From: Aquimarina agarivorans
GTDB lineage: Bacteria; Bacteroidota; Bacteroidia; Flavobacteriales; Flavobacteriaceae
NCBI RefSeq assembly: GCF_000218485.1
Contig: NZ_AFPB01000138.1
Location: 26,790 to 90,789 of the forward strand
Direction: 5' to 3'
DNA length: 64,000 bases
Shown: one piece after another, positions 1-8,469 of the stretch
Numbering within the stretch: position 1 is the first letter of the stretch
Layout of the letters: each line of letters begins with the position of its first letter
The notes under the pieces: generated by a model
What the model was told of the DNA's origin: nothing
The model's input: the letters and a program-made list of their open reading frames with translations, nothing else
The model's database searches: none
Translations under genes and position numbers: made by a program

Positions 1-451
1 AATACCAAAATCCACGAGATTTGATGAGTAGTTCAAAGTATTCATTAAAATTAGAAGCAATTGGACAATAGTTGTCATCACCATCTTTAAAATATATTGG
101 GTTTGAATCATTTTTAGGATCAAACCATAATCCGCAATTGGCTTCAGCTATAAAATAATCAAAGCCTAGGTACCTAGGATCAATATATTCCGATGGCTTT
201 GTAAAAACAGTTCCTGCTGGGGCAATTTGAATATTACCATAGCTATCTCTGTCCTCATAAGAATCTTTTAAATCCCATTCAATTTCAAAACCATCCATTT
301 CAGTATAGAAATTGATGATAGTGGGGTCAATTTTAGAATAAATGCCTAAATCAAAAGCCTGAGGTGATCTAATGTTAAATTTTTTTAATATTACTAACGG
401 ATGAGATTCCAATTCTTTTTTTAGGGATACTAATCTTTTGGTAAATAACAT
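1..451 (-). CDS. SUKH (SMI1/KNR4)-like protein, cut by the window edge
   Basis: An open frame starts at an ATG (bases 449-451) and runs off the left edge without a stop, giving the first 150 residues. The segment with YTEMDGFEIEW near residues 55-65, followed by a beta-rich stretch and a later helix (NFNEYFELLIKSRGF), resembles SMI1/KNR4 (SUKH) proteins. Many bacterial members are immunity proteins of toxin systems, and the fold is also used more widely. No toxin gene is visible here, but the downstream side lies outside the window. It lies 11 bases downstream of gcvP on the same strand. The family call is from residue pattern only. Confidence 0.6.
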   Translation of the reverse strand, partial: MLFTKRLVSLKKELESHPLVILKKFNIRSPQAFDLGIYSKIDPTIINFYTEMDGFEIEWDLKDSYEDRDSYGNIQIAPAGTVFTKPSEYIDPRYLGFDYFIAEANCGLWFDPKNDSNPIYFKDGDDNYCPIASNFNEYFELLIKSRGFWY

Positions 452-462
452 TTTATTACATT

Positions 463-3308
463 TTAAGCATATGCTTCAATAGGAGTACAGCTGCAAACTA
501 AATTTCTATCCCCGTGTGCTTCATCAATTTTATTTACACTTGGCCAAAACTTATTTTCCTTTACAAAATCTAATGGATATGCAGCCTGGTTTCGGCTGTA
601 AGGGAAATTCCAAACATCATCCGTAAGCATAGTTAGTGTATGAGGTGCATTTTTTACAATGTTATTAGGTTCATCAATATTAGCTTGTTTAATTTCTTTT
701 CTGATAGCAATCATTGCTTCGCAAAAACGATCTAATTCTAGCAAACTTTCACTTTCCGTAGGTTCAATCATTAATGTGCCCGCTACAGGGAATGAAACAG
801 TAGGTGCATGAAAACCATAATCCATTAATCGCTTTGCTATATCGGAAACTTCAATGCCTTGCTCTTTAAAAGGCCTGCAGTCAATAATCAATTCATGTGC
901 AGCCCTATTCATGATGCCAGAGTATAAAGTGTCGTAGTGCCCCGCAAGTCGCTCTTTGATATAGTTGGCATTTAAAATTGCATATTCAGTAGCTTGTGTA
1001 AGTCCTTTTGCTCCAAGCATTTTAATGTATCCGTATGAAATTAAACAAGCTAAAGCTGAACCAAACGGAGCTGCTGAAATTGCTGATATTGCTTTTGTGC
1101 CGCCAGTTTTAATTATCGGATTGCCCGGTAAAAAAGGGACTAATTGTTCGGCAACACAAATTGGACCTACACCAGGCCCTCCGCCACCGTGCGGAATTGC
1201 AAAAGTTTTATGCAAGTTTAAATGACAAACATCAGCGCCAATAGCGCCTGGATTAGTCAGGCCAACCTGTGCATTCATATTTGCGCCATCCATGTATACC
1301 TGGCCTCCGTGGTGATGTATAATGCTGGTTATTTCTTTAATTTCAGATTCAAAAACCCCGTGAGTAGACGGGTAAGTGACCATCAAGGCAGCTAAGTTGT
1401 CTTTATGTAACTCCGCTTTTTCGCGTAAATCGTTTATGTCGATATTGCCATTATCAGCTGCTTTTGTAACTACTACCTTCATCCCTGCCATTACTGCTGA
1501 AGCGGGGTTGGTGCCATGTGCTGATGAAGGTATTAAGCAAATATTACGGTGGTGATCTCCATTATTTTCATGATAAGCCCTAATTGCCATTAAGCCAGCA
1601 AATTCCCCTTGTGCTCCAGAGTTTGGTTGCAATGACGTGGCGCTAAATCCAGTAATTTCTGATAACATTTTTTCAAGTTCAGAAAGCATTTGCTGATACC
1701 CTCCAACTTGTTCCAGTGGAGCAAATGGGTGTATATTATTCCATTGCGGATTGCTTAACGGAAGCATTTCTGCAGCAGCATTCAATTTCATAGTACATGA
1801 GCCTAATGCAATCATGGAGTGGTTTAAGGACAGGTCTTTACGCTCTAATTTTTTAATATAGCGCATTAATTCAGTTTCCGAATGGTAGGATGTAAAGGTT
1901 TCGTGTTCTAAAAAAGGACTGAGTCTTTTGACGTTATTTTCAATTTTAGGATCAGTTACAAGTGTGGTTATTCCTTGGTGTTTCTTTTGAATAACAGAAG
2001 CAAAAACATTACATATAGCGTTTATATCATCGATTGAAGTAGTTTCATTAATGGCTATGCAAACTGATTTTTCATTCGGATAATAAAAATTAAGCATTAA
2101 TTTTTCTGCTGCTACTTTTATGTCCTTGCTATTTTCTACTTCAAAAAGTAAGGTGTCAAAAAATGAATCATTAAGTTGCTTGTAACCTAGTTTTTTCAGT
2201 TCATTTTCGGTAGTTACCGCTTTTAAATGAATATCATTTGCTATAGCTTTAAGTCCATTTGGCCCGTGATAAACAGCATACATGCCTGCCATAACTGCAA
2301 GTAATACCTGAGCAGTACATATATTTGAAGTTGCTTTATCACGTTTTATGTGCTGTTCCCTTGTTTGCAAAGCCATGCGTAAGGCTCGATTGCCTAGGCG
2401 GTCTTTAGATACGCCAATAATTCGCCCTGGAATATTGCGCTTGTAGGCTGCTTTGGTAGCAAAATAAGCAGCATGTGGGCCACCATACCCTAATGGAATA
2501 CCGAAACGTTGCGTAGTGCCAACAACAACATCAGCTCCCATTTTTCCAGGACACTTTAAGCTTATCAGACTCATGATATCAGCGGCAAAAGCAACTTTAA
2601 TATCGTTTTCTTTTGCTTTGGAAACAAAATTTGAGTAATCAAATACTTGTCCTGTTTTGCCTGGATATTGAAGCAAAACGCCAAAATAAGCAGCTGAAAA
2701 ATCAAAAGCTTCATGATTGCCAACTACTATTTCAATACCTAAAGGAACTGCTCTGGTTTTTAATAATGAAATAGTTTGCGGTAAAGTTTCGGATGAAACA
2801 AAAAATTTACAAATACCTTCTTTTTTTGAGTTCTATTGCGTAATGCAAAAAGCATGGTCATTGCTTCTGCAGCAGCGGTACTTTCATCAAGCAAGGAAGC
2901 GTTAGCAAGTTCCATACCTGTAAGCTCCACAACCATTGTTTGGTAATTTAGTAAAGCCTCAAGCCTGCCCTGTGCAATTTCAGCCTGATATGGGGTATAT
3001 GCTGTGTACCAACCAGGATTTTCTAAAATATTACGCTGTATAACTGCAGGGACACATGCCTCATGATATCCTAATCCAATAAAGGATTTAAAAACTTTAT
3101 TTTTTAAGCCTAATTCATGAATGTGTTTTAGGTACTCGTATTCGGAAATCGGCTGTTCAAGTTGCAGCGGATGTTGCAATCGAATGCCATCAGGGATGGT
3201 CTCGTAAATTAGTTGTTCTAAGTTGTTTACTTGAACAGTTTTTAGCATGGTTTGCAGTTCATTTTCAGAAACTCCTATATGTCGATTACTAAATTGAGGG
3301 ACATTCAT
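463..3308 (-). CDS. gcvP: Glycine dehydrogenase (decarboxylating), P protein, with one internal frameshift
   Basis: The P protein of the glycine cleavage system decarboxylates glycine with pyridoxal phosphate and passes the aminomethyl group to lipoyl-GcvH. The reading is split into an N-terminal piece (2760-3308, starting [12 protein letters not shown]) and a C-terminal piece (463 to about 2820). One extra A in the A7 run (complement of 2821-2827) joins them into a normal protein of about 948 residues, reading [20 protein letters not shown] across the join. The PLP lysine lies in [14 protein letters not shown] (about Lys701 of the joined protein), and the glycine-rich loop after it is intact. 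No gcvT or gcvH is adjacent. The ATG start at 3308 lies 26 bases below a good -7 element. Either the sequence has a homopolymer error or the gene is newly broken. Confidence 0.95.
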
Positions 3309-3334
3309 GTGCTACTACATTGAATTTTACGCTG

Positions 3335-3342
3335 CAAAAATA
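3335..3342 (-). promoter_or_regulatory. Promoter -7 element for gcvP
   Basis: On the minus strand this reads TATTTTTG, an exact match to the Bacteroidota consensus TAnnTTTG, 26 bases upstream of the gcvP ATG. No clear TTTG is seen 18-20 bases further upstream. Confidence 0.55.
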
Positions 3343-3415
3343 CACATATTATCTAGTAGATTTTAGAAAAAAATAACGTACAATTGTTAAGTTTTCAACT
3401 TTTACAAACGGTGTA

Positions 3416-4228
3416 ATGAGGCGTTTTCTAATGTCAATTTTTAGATTCTATATAGAAGCAAGTATCCATGTTTCGATAGCTATTTTTGCATTATTTCAAA
3501 TATTCTTGTTAAAAAATAATCTTAATGCCTATTTGCCATTGTCAGCAGTTGTGCTATTTGGATCAATTACTGGGTATAATTTTGTTAAATATGCACCTTT
3601 GGCTAAGCTTCATCATCGTAGTTTAACCGCTTTTTTAAGGGGAATTCAGTTTTTTTCGTTTTTAAGTTTTTTGCTTTTGGTTTTTTATGGGGCGCAATTA
3701 CCAATACAAACATTATTAGTTTTTGCCCTGGGTGGAGCATTGATTTTTTTATATGCTATCCCTGTAGTTGTGAGTAAAAATTTAAGGTCGTTTTCAGGAG
3801 CAAAAATTTATGTGGTAGCTTTATGTTGGGTGCTTACAGTGGTGATTGCGCCAACAGTTCATTTTGGTTTAAAAACGGATTGGAAATTTGTAATGCACTG
3901 TTTGCAAATATTTGTGCTTGTTGTAGCGTTAATTATTCCTTTTGATATCCGGGATTTAAAATATGATACTGAAAATTTGCGCACACTTCCTCAGGTTTTT
4001 GGAGTAAAAAAGGCAAAAATTATAGCGGGGATTTTACTAGTTTTATTTGTAATAATAGAAATTGCGATACAAAAAAAGCCTGAGAGTTTTTGGATTTCAG
4101 GCTTGGTGAGTTTTATGACCGTGTCTTTTATTTACAATACAAAAGACACTAATCCTAAATATTACTGTTCATTTTTTATAGAATCAATCCCAATAGTATA
4201 TTGGATGTTTGTGGGATTAATTGCCTGA
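3416..4228 (+). CDS. Polytopic membrane protein resembling UbiA prenyltransferases
   Basis: The 270 residues form about eight hydrophobic segments, so this is an inner-membrane protein. The segment PFDIRDLKYDTENLRTLPQ (about residues 180-198) matches the second aspartate motif (DxxxD plus a downstream D/E) of the UbiA superfamily, which moves prenyl groups onto aromatic or other acceptors. The first motif (NxxxDxxxD) is not intact: the matching place reads GSITGYNFVKY. The protein may therefore be a divergent member or a non-catalytic relative. The start could be the ATG at 3416 or the one at 3431. Its 3' end overlaps the convergent anti-sigma gene by 12 bases. Confidence 0.6.
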   Translation: MRRFLMSIFRFYIEASIHVSIAIFALFQIFLLKNNLNAYLPLSAVVLFGSITGYNFVKYAPLAKLHHRSLTAFLRGIQFFSFLSFLLLVFYGAQLPIQTLLVFALGGALIFLYAIPVVVSKNLRSFSGAKIYVVALCWVLTVVIAPTVHFGLKTDWKFVMHCLQIFVLVVALIIPFDIRDLKYDTENLRTLPQVFGVKKAKIIAGILLVLFVIIEIAIQKKPESFWISGLVSFMTVSFIYNTKDTNPKYYCSFFIESIPIVYWMFVGLIA

Positions 4229-4504
4229 CTGTTGTTTTGCAAGTTCTTTTTCAAACATCGTTTCAAGGCTATTTTTTTCATTCACTTCCATAGCGCAACT
4301 AGGTGCTTTTCCTTCTTGCATTGCTTTTGTAAGCTTGTTATTGCTTGAAACATATTTTTGACATACTTTACAAAATATCAAGTGTATACTTAATTTGATT
4401 TTTTCTAACAAAGTAGCTTCATTGTATTGTGATTTATCACAAACGTGCTGAGCCTCATCACAAGGTATGAATAGTTTATAGTTTTTTTTCATCGACATAC
4501 TCAT
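4217..4504 (-). CDS. Probable anti-sigma factor, small Cys/His protein
   Basis: A 95-residue protein without a membrane segment. Cysteines and a histidine are arranged as CDEAQHVCDK, then HLIFCKVCQKY about 25 residues later. This resembles the zinc-binding N-terminal domain of anti-sigma factors that hold ECF sigma factors. It starts 9 bases after the stop of the ECF sigma gene, so the two are cotranscribed. Three in-frame ATGs (4504, 4498 and 4492) could each be the start. The missing membrane anchor suggests a cytoplasmic anti-sigma or co-regulator. Function is inferred from composition and position. Confidence 0.6.
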   Translation of the reverse strand: MSMSMKKNYKLFIPCDEAQHVCDKSQYNEATLLEKIKLSIHLIFCKVCQKYVSSNNKLTKAMQEGKAPSCAMEVNEKNSLETMFEKELAKQQSGN

Positions 4505-4513
4505 AATAATTTT

Positions 4514-5068
4514 TTAAAACCAATTTTTTTCCATGCAAGATGCCATTGCAGTTCTTGCTCTGTGGATGATTACCCATAAGTTAGACGCTGTAATATTAAA
4601 TTCATTACAAATAGTTTCAGTATCAAAATTATCAATGGTTTTCATTCTAAAAATTGTGGCTTGCTTATCAGGTAAGCTATCTAGGCAGTTGTTGATGGCT
4701 TTCCCTAACTCGCTATTTTCAATTTTGTTTTCGGCATTAGATGCGTAAGGGTCTGCAACGCGTTCTTCCAACCAGTCACCTTCGGTTTCGGAATCAGAAT
4801 TATAGGCCATACGTACTTCTGCTTTGCCTTTATTACTATTTATTTTTCGGTAGTGGTCAATTATTTTTCTTTTTAAAATTGAAATTAACCAAGTACGTTC
4901 AGAAGCTTCCCCTTTAAAATTTTTCATTGAGCGTAATCCAGCAAAAAAAGTCTCTTGAACAATATCTTTGGCAATTTCTCGATCATCAACACGAACAATA
5001 GTATAATTAAATAAGTAATCACTATACTTTTTTATCCATGTATTGGGGTTTAATTGATGTTCAGCCAT
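4514..5068 (-). CDS. ECF-type RNA polymerase sigma factor
   Basis: A 184-residue sigma-70 family protein. Region 2 covers about residues 10-80 (DIVQETFFAGLRSMKNFKG, then ERTWLISILKRKIIDHYRK). Region 4 covers about residues 125-180 (LDSLPDKQATIFRMK, then an HTH with ITASNLWVIIHRARTAM). Region 3 is absent, which defines the extracytoplasmic-function class. A long acidic linker joins the two regions. It forms a two-gene unit with the small Cys/His protein that follows. The regulon cannot be read from this window. Confidence 0.9.
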   Translation of the reverse strand: MAEHQLNPNTWIKKYSDYLFNYTIVRVDDREIAKDIVQETFFAGLRSMKNFKGEASERTWLISILKRKIIDHYRKINSNKGKAEVRMAYNSDSETEGDWLEERVADPYASNAENKIENSELGKAINNCLDSLPDKQATIFRMKTIDNFDTETICNEFNITASNLWVIIHRARTAMASCMEKNWF

Positions 5069-5111
5069 TTTTTTTTATAAGTATCAAATGTACTAAATAA
5101 ATACTTTTAAA

Positions 5112-7130
5112 TTATGCAAGTCCAGCTCTTTTAAGCAAGGCTTCATTAGTGGGCTTTTTCCCTCTAAAGTTTTTGTATAATGTTGCAGGATGTTCAGTAC
5201 CACCTTTTTCAAGTATCTCTAATTTAAATTTGGTGGCTATTTCCTTATTGAAAATACCATTTTCTTTAAAATAAGCAAAAGCATCGGCATCTAAAACTTC
5301 AGCCCATTTGTAAGAGTAGTAACCTGAAGAATATCCGCCTTGGAAAATATGAGCAAACGAGGTACTCATACAATTTTCAGCCACATCGGGATATAATTGT
5401 GTGTTTTTAAAAGCTTCCATTTCAAAATCTTTTACATTAAAATCACCTTTTGGGGGTGTTGTATGCCAAGCCATATCTAGTAATCCAAAACTTAACTGTC
5501 GTAGTGTTGCCATACCTTCATGAAAGGTTGCTGATTCTTTAATTTTTTTTATGTATTCCATGGGGATAAGCTCACCAGTTTCGTAATGATGAGCAAAAAG
5601 TTCTAATGCTTCTTTTTCAAAGCACCAGTTCTCCATAATTTGACTTGGTAACTCAACAAAATCCCAAAAAACACTTGTTCCTGATAGGCTTGGATAAGTG
5701 GTGTTGGCTAACATGCCATGCAAAGCGTGACCAAATTCGTGAAACAAGGTAGTAACTTCATTAAAAGTAAGTAACGATGGTTTTGTTTCAGTAGGCCGGG
5801 TAAAATTACAAACAATTGAAATGTGCGGCCTTTCGTTATGATTGTTTTTTATTTGCTGGGATTTGTATGAGGTCATCCATGCTCCGGCACGTTTACCAGG
5901 TCTAGGATGAAAATCAGTATATAATAAGGAGATGAATTTCCCATTCGAATTGTACACATTGTACACCGTTACTTCATTATGATATTTGTCGGCTGTATGA
6001 TTTTCTTCAAAATTTAAATCAAATAATTTTCCAGCTACAGCAAAAGCACCATTTAAAACATGTTCAAGTTTAAAATAGGGTTTAAGGGTTTCATCATCCA
6101 AATTAAACAGCTTTTGTTTTAGTTTTTCGCTGTAATATGCACCATCCCATTTTTGAAGCGTTTCAATTCCGTCCAAATCCTTGGCAAAATCAGTCAGGTT
6201 CTCAAATTCGGTTTTAGCTGCTGGAGTTGCTTTTTCAAGTAAATCTTTTGAAAAAGAAAGTACATTGTCGGCAGTTTGAGCCATGCGCTCCTCTAAAGTG
6301 AAATGGGCGTGAGTTTTATACCCTAGTAAATTGGCTCTTTCAAAGCGAAGTGTTGCAATTTCTTTAATGAGTTTTTCATTATTAAATTGATTATCCTTAA
6401 AACTTTTTGCACCAAAAGCAATCGCTAATTTTTTTCTGAGTGCTCTATTTTCAGCATACTTCATAAAAGGAATATAACTAGGATAATCTAATGTTATTAA
6501 CCAGCCTTCTTTATCTTTATTTTTAGCTAAATTTTTTGCGGCTTCTTTTGTGCCCTCAGGTAGTCCTTTTAAATCACTTTCGTTAGTAAGTAGCAATTCA
6601 AAATTATTAGTATCTGCTAGAAGGTTTTGCCCAAATTGAAGTGTTTTTTGTGAAAGTTCTTTATCAATTTTACGAAGCGCCTCTTTTTGCTCAATATTTA
6701 ATAGGGCACCATTTCTAGTGAAGGATTTGTAATGTTTGTCTAGTAATTGAAGTTGCTCTTTAGTTAGCTTTAATGAGTTTTTTGCATCAAAAACTTGCTT
6801 AACTTTTTTAAACAATGTTTCATTTAAGGTAACGTCATTACTAAATTCAGAAAGCATTGGAGAAACCTCCTGAGCAATTTTTTGAATTTCGTCATTAGTT
6901 TCAGCGCTATTTAAATTAAAAAATACACTGGAAACCCTACCTAAAAGTGCGCCACCATAATCAAGGGCTTCAATAGTATTGGTAAAAGTAGGAGGTGCTT
7001 TTGATTGGCAAATACCTTCAATTTCACTTTTTGCTAATTCTATAGCGTTTTTAAAAGCGGGTAAAAAATGGGAGGTTTTAATTTTTGAAAAAGGTGCCTG
7101 ATCGAATATTGTTAAAAGAGGATTGCTCAT
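5112..7130 (-). CDS. M3 family zinc metallopeptidase (oligopeptidase / dipeptidyl carboxypeptidase type)
   Basis: The 672-residue length fits the Dcp/PrlC group of M3 peptidases, which cut short peptides in the cytoplasm or periplasm. The zinc site HEFGH is at about residues 464-468 (context LFHEFGHALHGML). The downstream glutamate region WDFVELPSQIMENW supplies the third ligand. Other family landmarks are YTDFHPRPGKRAGAW and FAHIFQGGYSSGYYSYKWAEVLDAD. No signal peptide is visible, so it is probably cytoplasmic. The gene stands alone, divergent from the RNA-like signals of the 7.3-7.8 kb gap. Dcp and oligopeptidase A cannot be told apart by eye. Confidence 0.92.
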   Translation of the reverse strand: MSNPLLTIFDQAPFSKIKTSHFLPAFKNAIELAKSEIEGICQSKAPPTFTNTIEALDYGGALLGRVSSVFFNLNSAETNDEIQKIAQEVSPMLSEFSNDVTLNETLFKKVKQVFDAKNSLKLTKEQLQLLDKHYKSFTRNGALLNIEQKEALRKIDKELSQKTLQFGQNLLADTNNFELLLTNESDLKGLPEGTKEAAKNLAKNKDKEGWLITLDYPSYIPFMKYAENRALRKKLAIAFGAKSFKDNQFNNEKLIKEIATLRFERANLLGYKTHAHFTLEERMAQTADNVLSFSKDLLEKATPAAKTEFENLTDFAKDLDGIETLQKWDGAYYSEKLKQKLFNLDDETLKPYFKLEHVLNGAFAVAGKLFDLNFEENHTADKYHNEVTVYNVYNSNGKFISLLYTDFHPRPGKRAGAWMTSYKSQQIKNNHNERPHISIVCNFTRPTETKPSLLTFNEVTTLFHEFGHALHGMLANTTYPSLSGTSVFWDFVELPSQIMENWCFEKEALELFAHHYETGELIPMEYIKKIKESATFHEGMATLRQLSFGLLDMAWHTTPPKGDFNVKDFEMEAFKNTQLYPDVAENCMSTSFAHIFQGGYSSGYYSYKWAEVLDADAFAYFKENGIFNKEIATKFKLEILEKGGTEHPATLYKNFRGKKPTNEALLKRAGLA

Positions 7131-7306
7131 TAGATGCTTTTTTATAAAAAATAATGCAGACCAAGATAAAAACTTATAAATTCAATTTCAATGATTGGTT
7201 TCATTAAATTTTAGTTGTATCTTAGAATATACGTGAAATTTTAGTGTAAGAAAAAACGAATTTTTTTTTAAAAAAAGTTATTTTAACGAATAATAATGCA
7301 TTTAGT

Positions 7307-7337
7307 CTTGTTTATTCAATATTTTATCTTATATTTG
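7307..7337 (+). promoter_or_regulatory. Strong candidate promoter for small RNA candidate 1
   Basis: CTTG (7307-7310), a 19-base spacer and TATATTTG (7330-7337) match the Bacteroidota promoter, with the same spacing as the rplC promoter in this window. No credible coding sequence follows before the terminator at 7429-7459. Confidence 0.6.
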
Positions 7338-7343
7338 AATGTG

Positions 7344-7460
7344 TAAAAAACGGATCTTACGAAGTTTTGTGTAATATATTTAAGTTGGTTAATAATATTT
7401 ATTCTTCATAAAGTAAGGTCCAACTTTAAAAAAAGCTATTCATTTTGAATAGCTTTTTTG
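7344..7460 (+). ncRNA. Candidate small RNA 1 (promoter-to-terminator unit, about 115 nt)
   Basis: The predicted transcript starts a few bases after the -7 element at 7330-7337 and ends in a 14-bp perfect hairpin (arms 7429-7442 and 7446-7459) that finishes in a run of six T. Inside it, AAGTTGG (7382-7388) can pair with CCAACTT (7420-7426). It holds no start codon followed by a plausible protein. It contains a 16-mer (7376-7391) that recurs in candidate RNA 2. Existence is inferred from signals only; the family is not recognised. Confidence 0.5.
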
Positions 7461-7548
7461 TTTTTGCATAAAATTTAGTCTACAATATGTGGGTTGACCT
7501 ATTTTACTGCCTTTTATCGATTTTGTATTGTATATTATTTATCAATGA

Positions 7549-7578
7549 TTTGAAAAACATAAGGTTGCATTATTTTTG
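7549..7578 (+). promoter_or_regulatory. Candidate promoter for small RNA candidate 2
   Basis: TTTG (7549-7552), an 18-base spacer and TATTTTTG (7571-7578) form a consensus-type Bacteroidota promoter. It lies inside a 61-codon hydrophobic open frame (7487-7672), which argues that this frame is not a gene. Confidence 0.55.
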
Positions 7579-7584
7579 TCTTGG

Positions 7585-7668
7585 CTTTTTAGTTGTGTTA
7601 ATATTTAAGTTGGTTACTTTTTTAACCTATGAAGTCAAAAGAAAAGTGGATACGTTTTGTATCCACTT
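7585..7668 (+). ncRNA. Candidate small RNA 2, tandem sibling of candidate 1
   Basis: Downstream of the promoter at 7549-7578, the predicted transcript carries the 16-mer ATATTTAAGTTGGTTA (7601-7616), which also occurs in candidate 1 (7376-7391). It also has a small hairpin GGTTA/TAACC (7612-7616 with 7623-7627) and ends in a 12-bp perfect stem (7632-7643 with 7649-7660, loop GTTTT). The T tail is short (four T, inside the stem), so termination is less certain than for candidate 1. Confidence 0.42.
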
Positions 7669-7695
7669 TTAAAAGTATTGTTTATATTGTAGTTC

Positions 7696-7793
7696 AATAA
7701 GGTTGTTGTAGACTATTATCAGCTTTTGCACAAATAACTTATCTAAGGGGGTAGTTATAAATAAAGCAGTTGGTTTTACGAGATAACCTTATT
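7696..7793. ncRNA. Candidate structured RNA with 6S-like hairpin layout, strand uncertain
   Basis: A closing stem of 9 Watson-Crick pairs (7696-7704 with 7785-7793) extends by three more pairs, two of them G-U. It opens into a symmetric 14/14-base bubble (7708-7721 opposite 7768-7781). It then resumes with GCTTT/AAAGC (7722-7726 with 7763-7767) and ATAACT/AGTTAT (7734-7739 with 7753-7758). Closing stem, central bubble and upper stem are the layout of 6S RNA, which traps RNA polymerase. No perfect promoter was found on either strand. It lies just beyond the 3' end of purE. The identity is a hypothesis. Confidence 0.35.
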
Positions 7794-7905
7794 TTAGAAC
7801 CATTTTAATCAATAATATAGCCTAATTCCAAGCGTACAGAATGCAATACTAGCGATGCTTACTATCTGTATACTTGTATTAACTGACCTCCTCCTAACAT
7901 AATTG

Positions 7906-8394
7906 TTATTTAGTTTTAAGTTCGTCTGCCGTTTGTAGCACTTTTTCTCTCAAAGATTTTTTGTACTCTAAAATTCTTTTTTGAATTTTCTCACTTTTAG
8001 TTCCTAATATTTGCGAGGCAAGTATGCCAGCGTTAAGAGCGCCGTCCAAGGCCACGGTAGCAACGGGCACACCACCAGGCATTTGTAATATTGATAAAAT
8101 AGAATCCCAACCATCAATTGAATTCCTGGATTTAACGGGTACGCCAATTACAGGTAATGGTGACATGGAGGCTACCATGCCAGGTAAATGAGCTGCGCCT
8201 CCTGCTCCAGCTATTATAACTGAAATTCCTCTTAAGTGAGCGTTAGATGAGTATTCAATTAATTTTTCGGGGGTACGGTGAGCAGATACGATATCAACTT
8301 CGGTTTCAATTGCCATTTCTTGCAAAAAATCAATAGCTTGTTGCATTACAGGTAAGTCGCTTTTGCTTCCCATGATTACTCCTACTTTATCCAT
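7906..8394 (-). CDS. purE: N5-carboxyaminoimidazole ribonucleotide mutase
   Basis: Class I PurE converts N5-CAIR to CAIR in purine synthesis. The 162-residue length is normal. GVIMGSKSDLPVMQ (residues 5-18) forms the nucleotide loop, and SAHRTPEKL contains the catalytic-site histidine. GAGGAAHLPGM is also typical. It follows purK on the same strand after 75 bases, so PurK makes N5-CAIR and PurE uses it directly. Its 3' side opens on the gap that holds the RNA-like elements. Confidence 0.96.
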   Translation of the reverse strand: MDKVGVIMGSKSDLPVMQQAIDFLQEMAIETEVDIVSAHRTPEKLIEYSSNAHLRGISVIIAGAGGAAHLPGMVASMSPLPVIGVPVKSRNSIDGWDSILSILQMPGGVPVATVALDGALNAGILASQILGTKSEKIQKRILEYKKSLREKVLQTADELKTK

Positions 8395-8469
8395 GTGTAA
8401 TTTTATAACGTATTATCTAATCTTTTGATTAATATGAATTTGGCTTACTAAGTTAATGAAATAATGCAT

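Noticed and set aside
965..1225. 86-codon frame antisense to gcvP
   Set aside because: A shadow of the conserved gcvP coding strand.
2821..2827. Programmed frameshift in gcvP
   Set aside because: There is no stimulatory structure or known precedent, and three other genes in the window have the same homopolymer problem.
7487..7672. 61-codon hydrophobic frame in the purE gap
   Set aside because: It contains a consensus promoter and a perfect terminator-like hairpin, and it has no recognisable domain.
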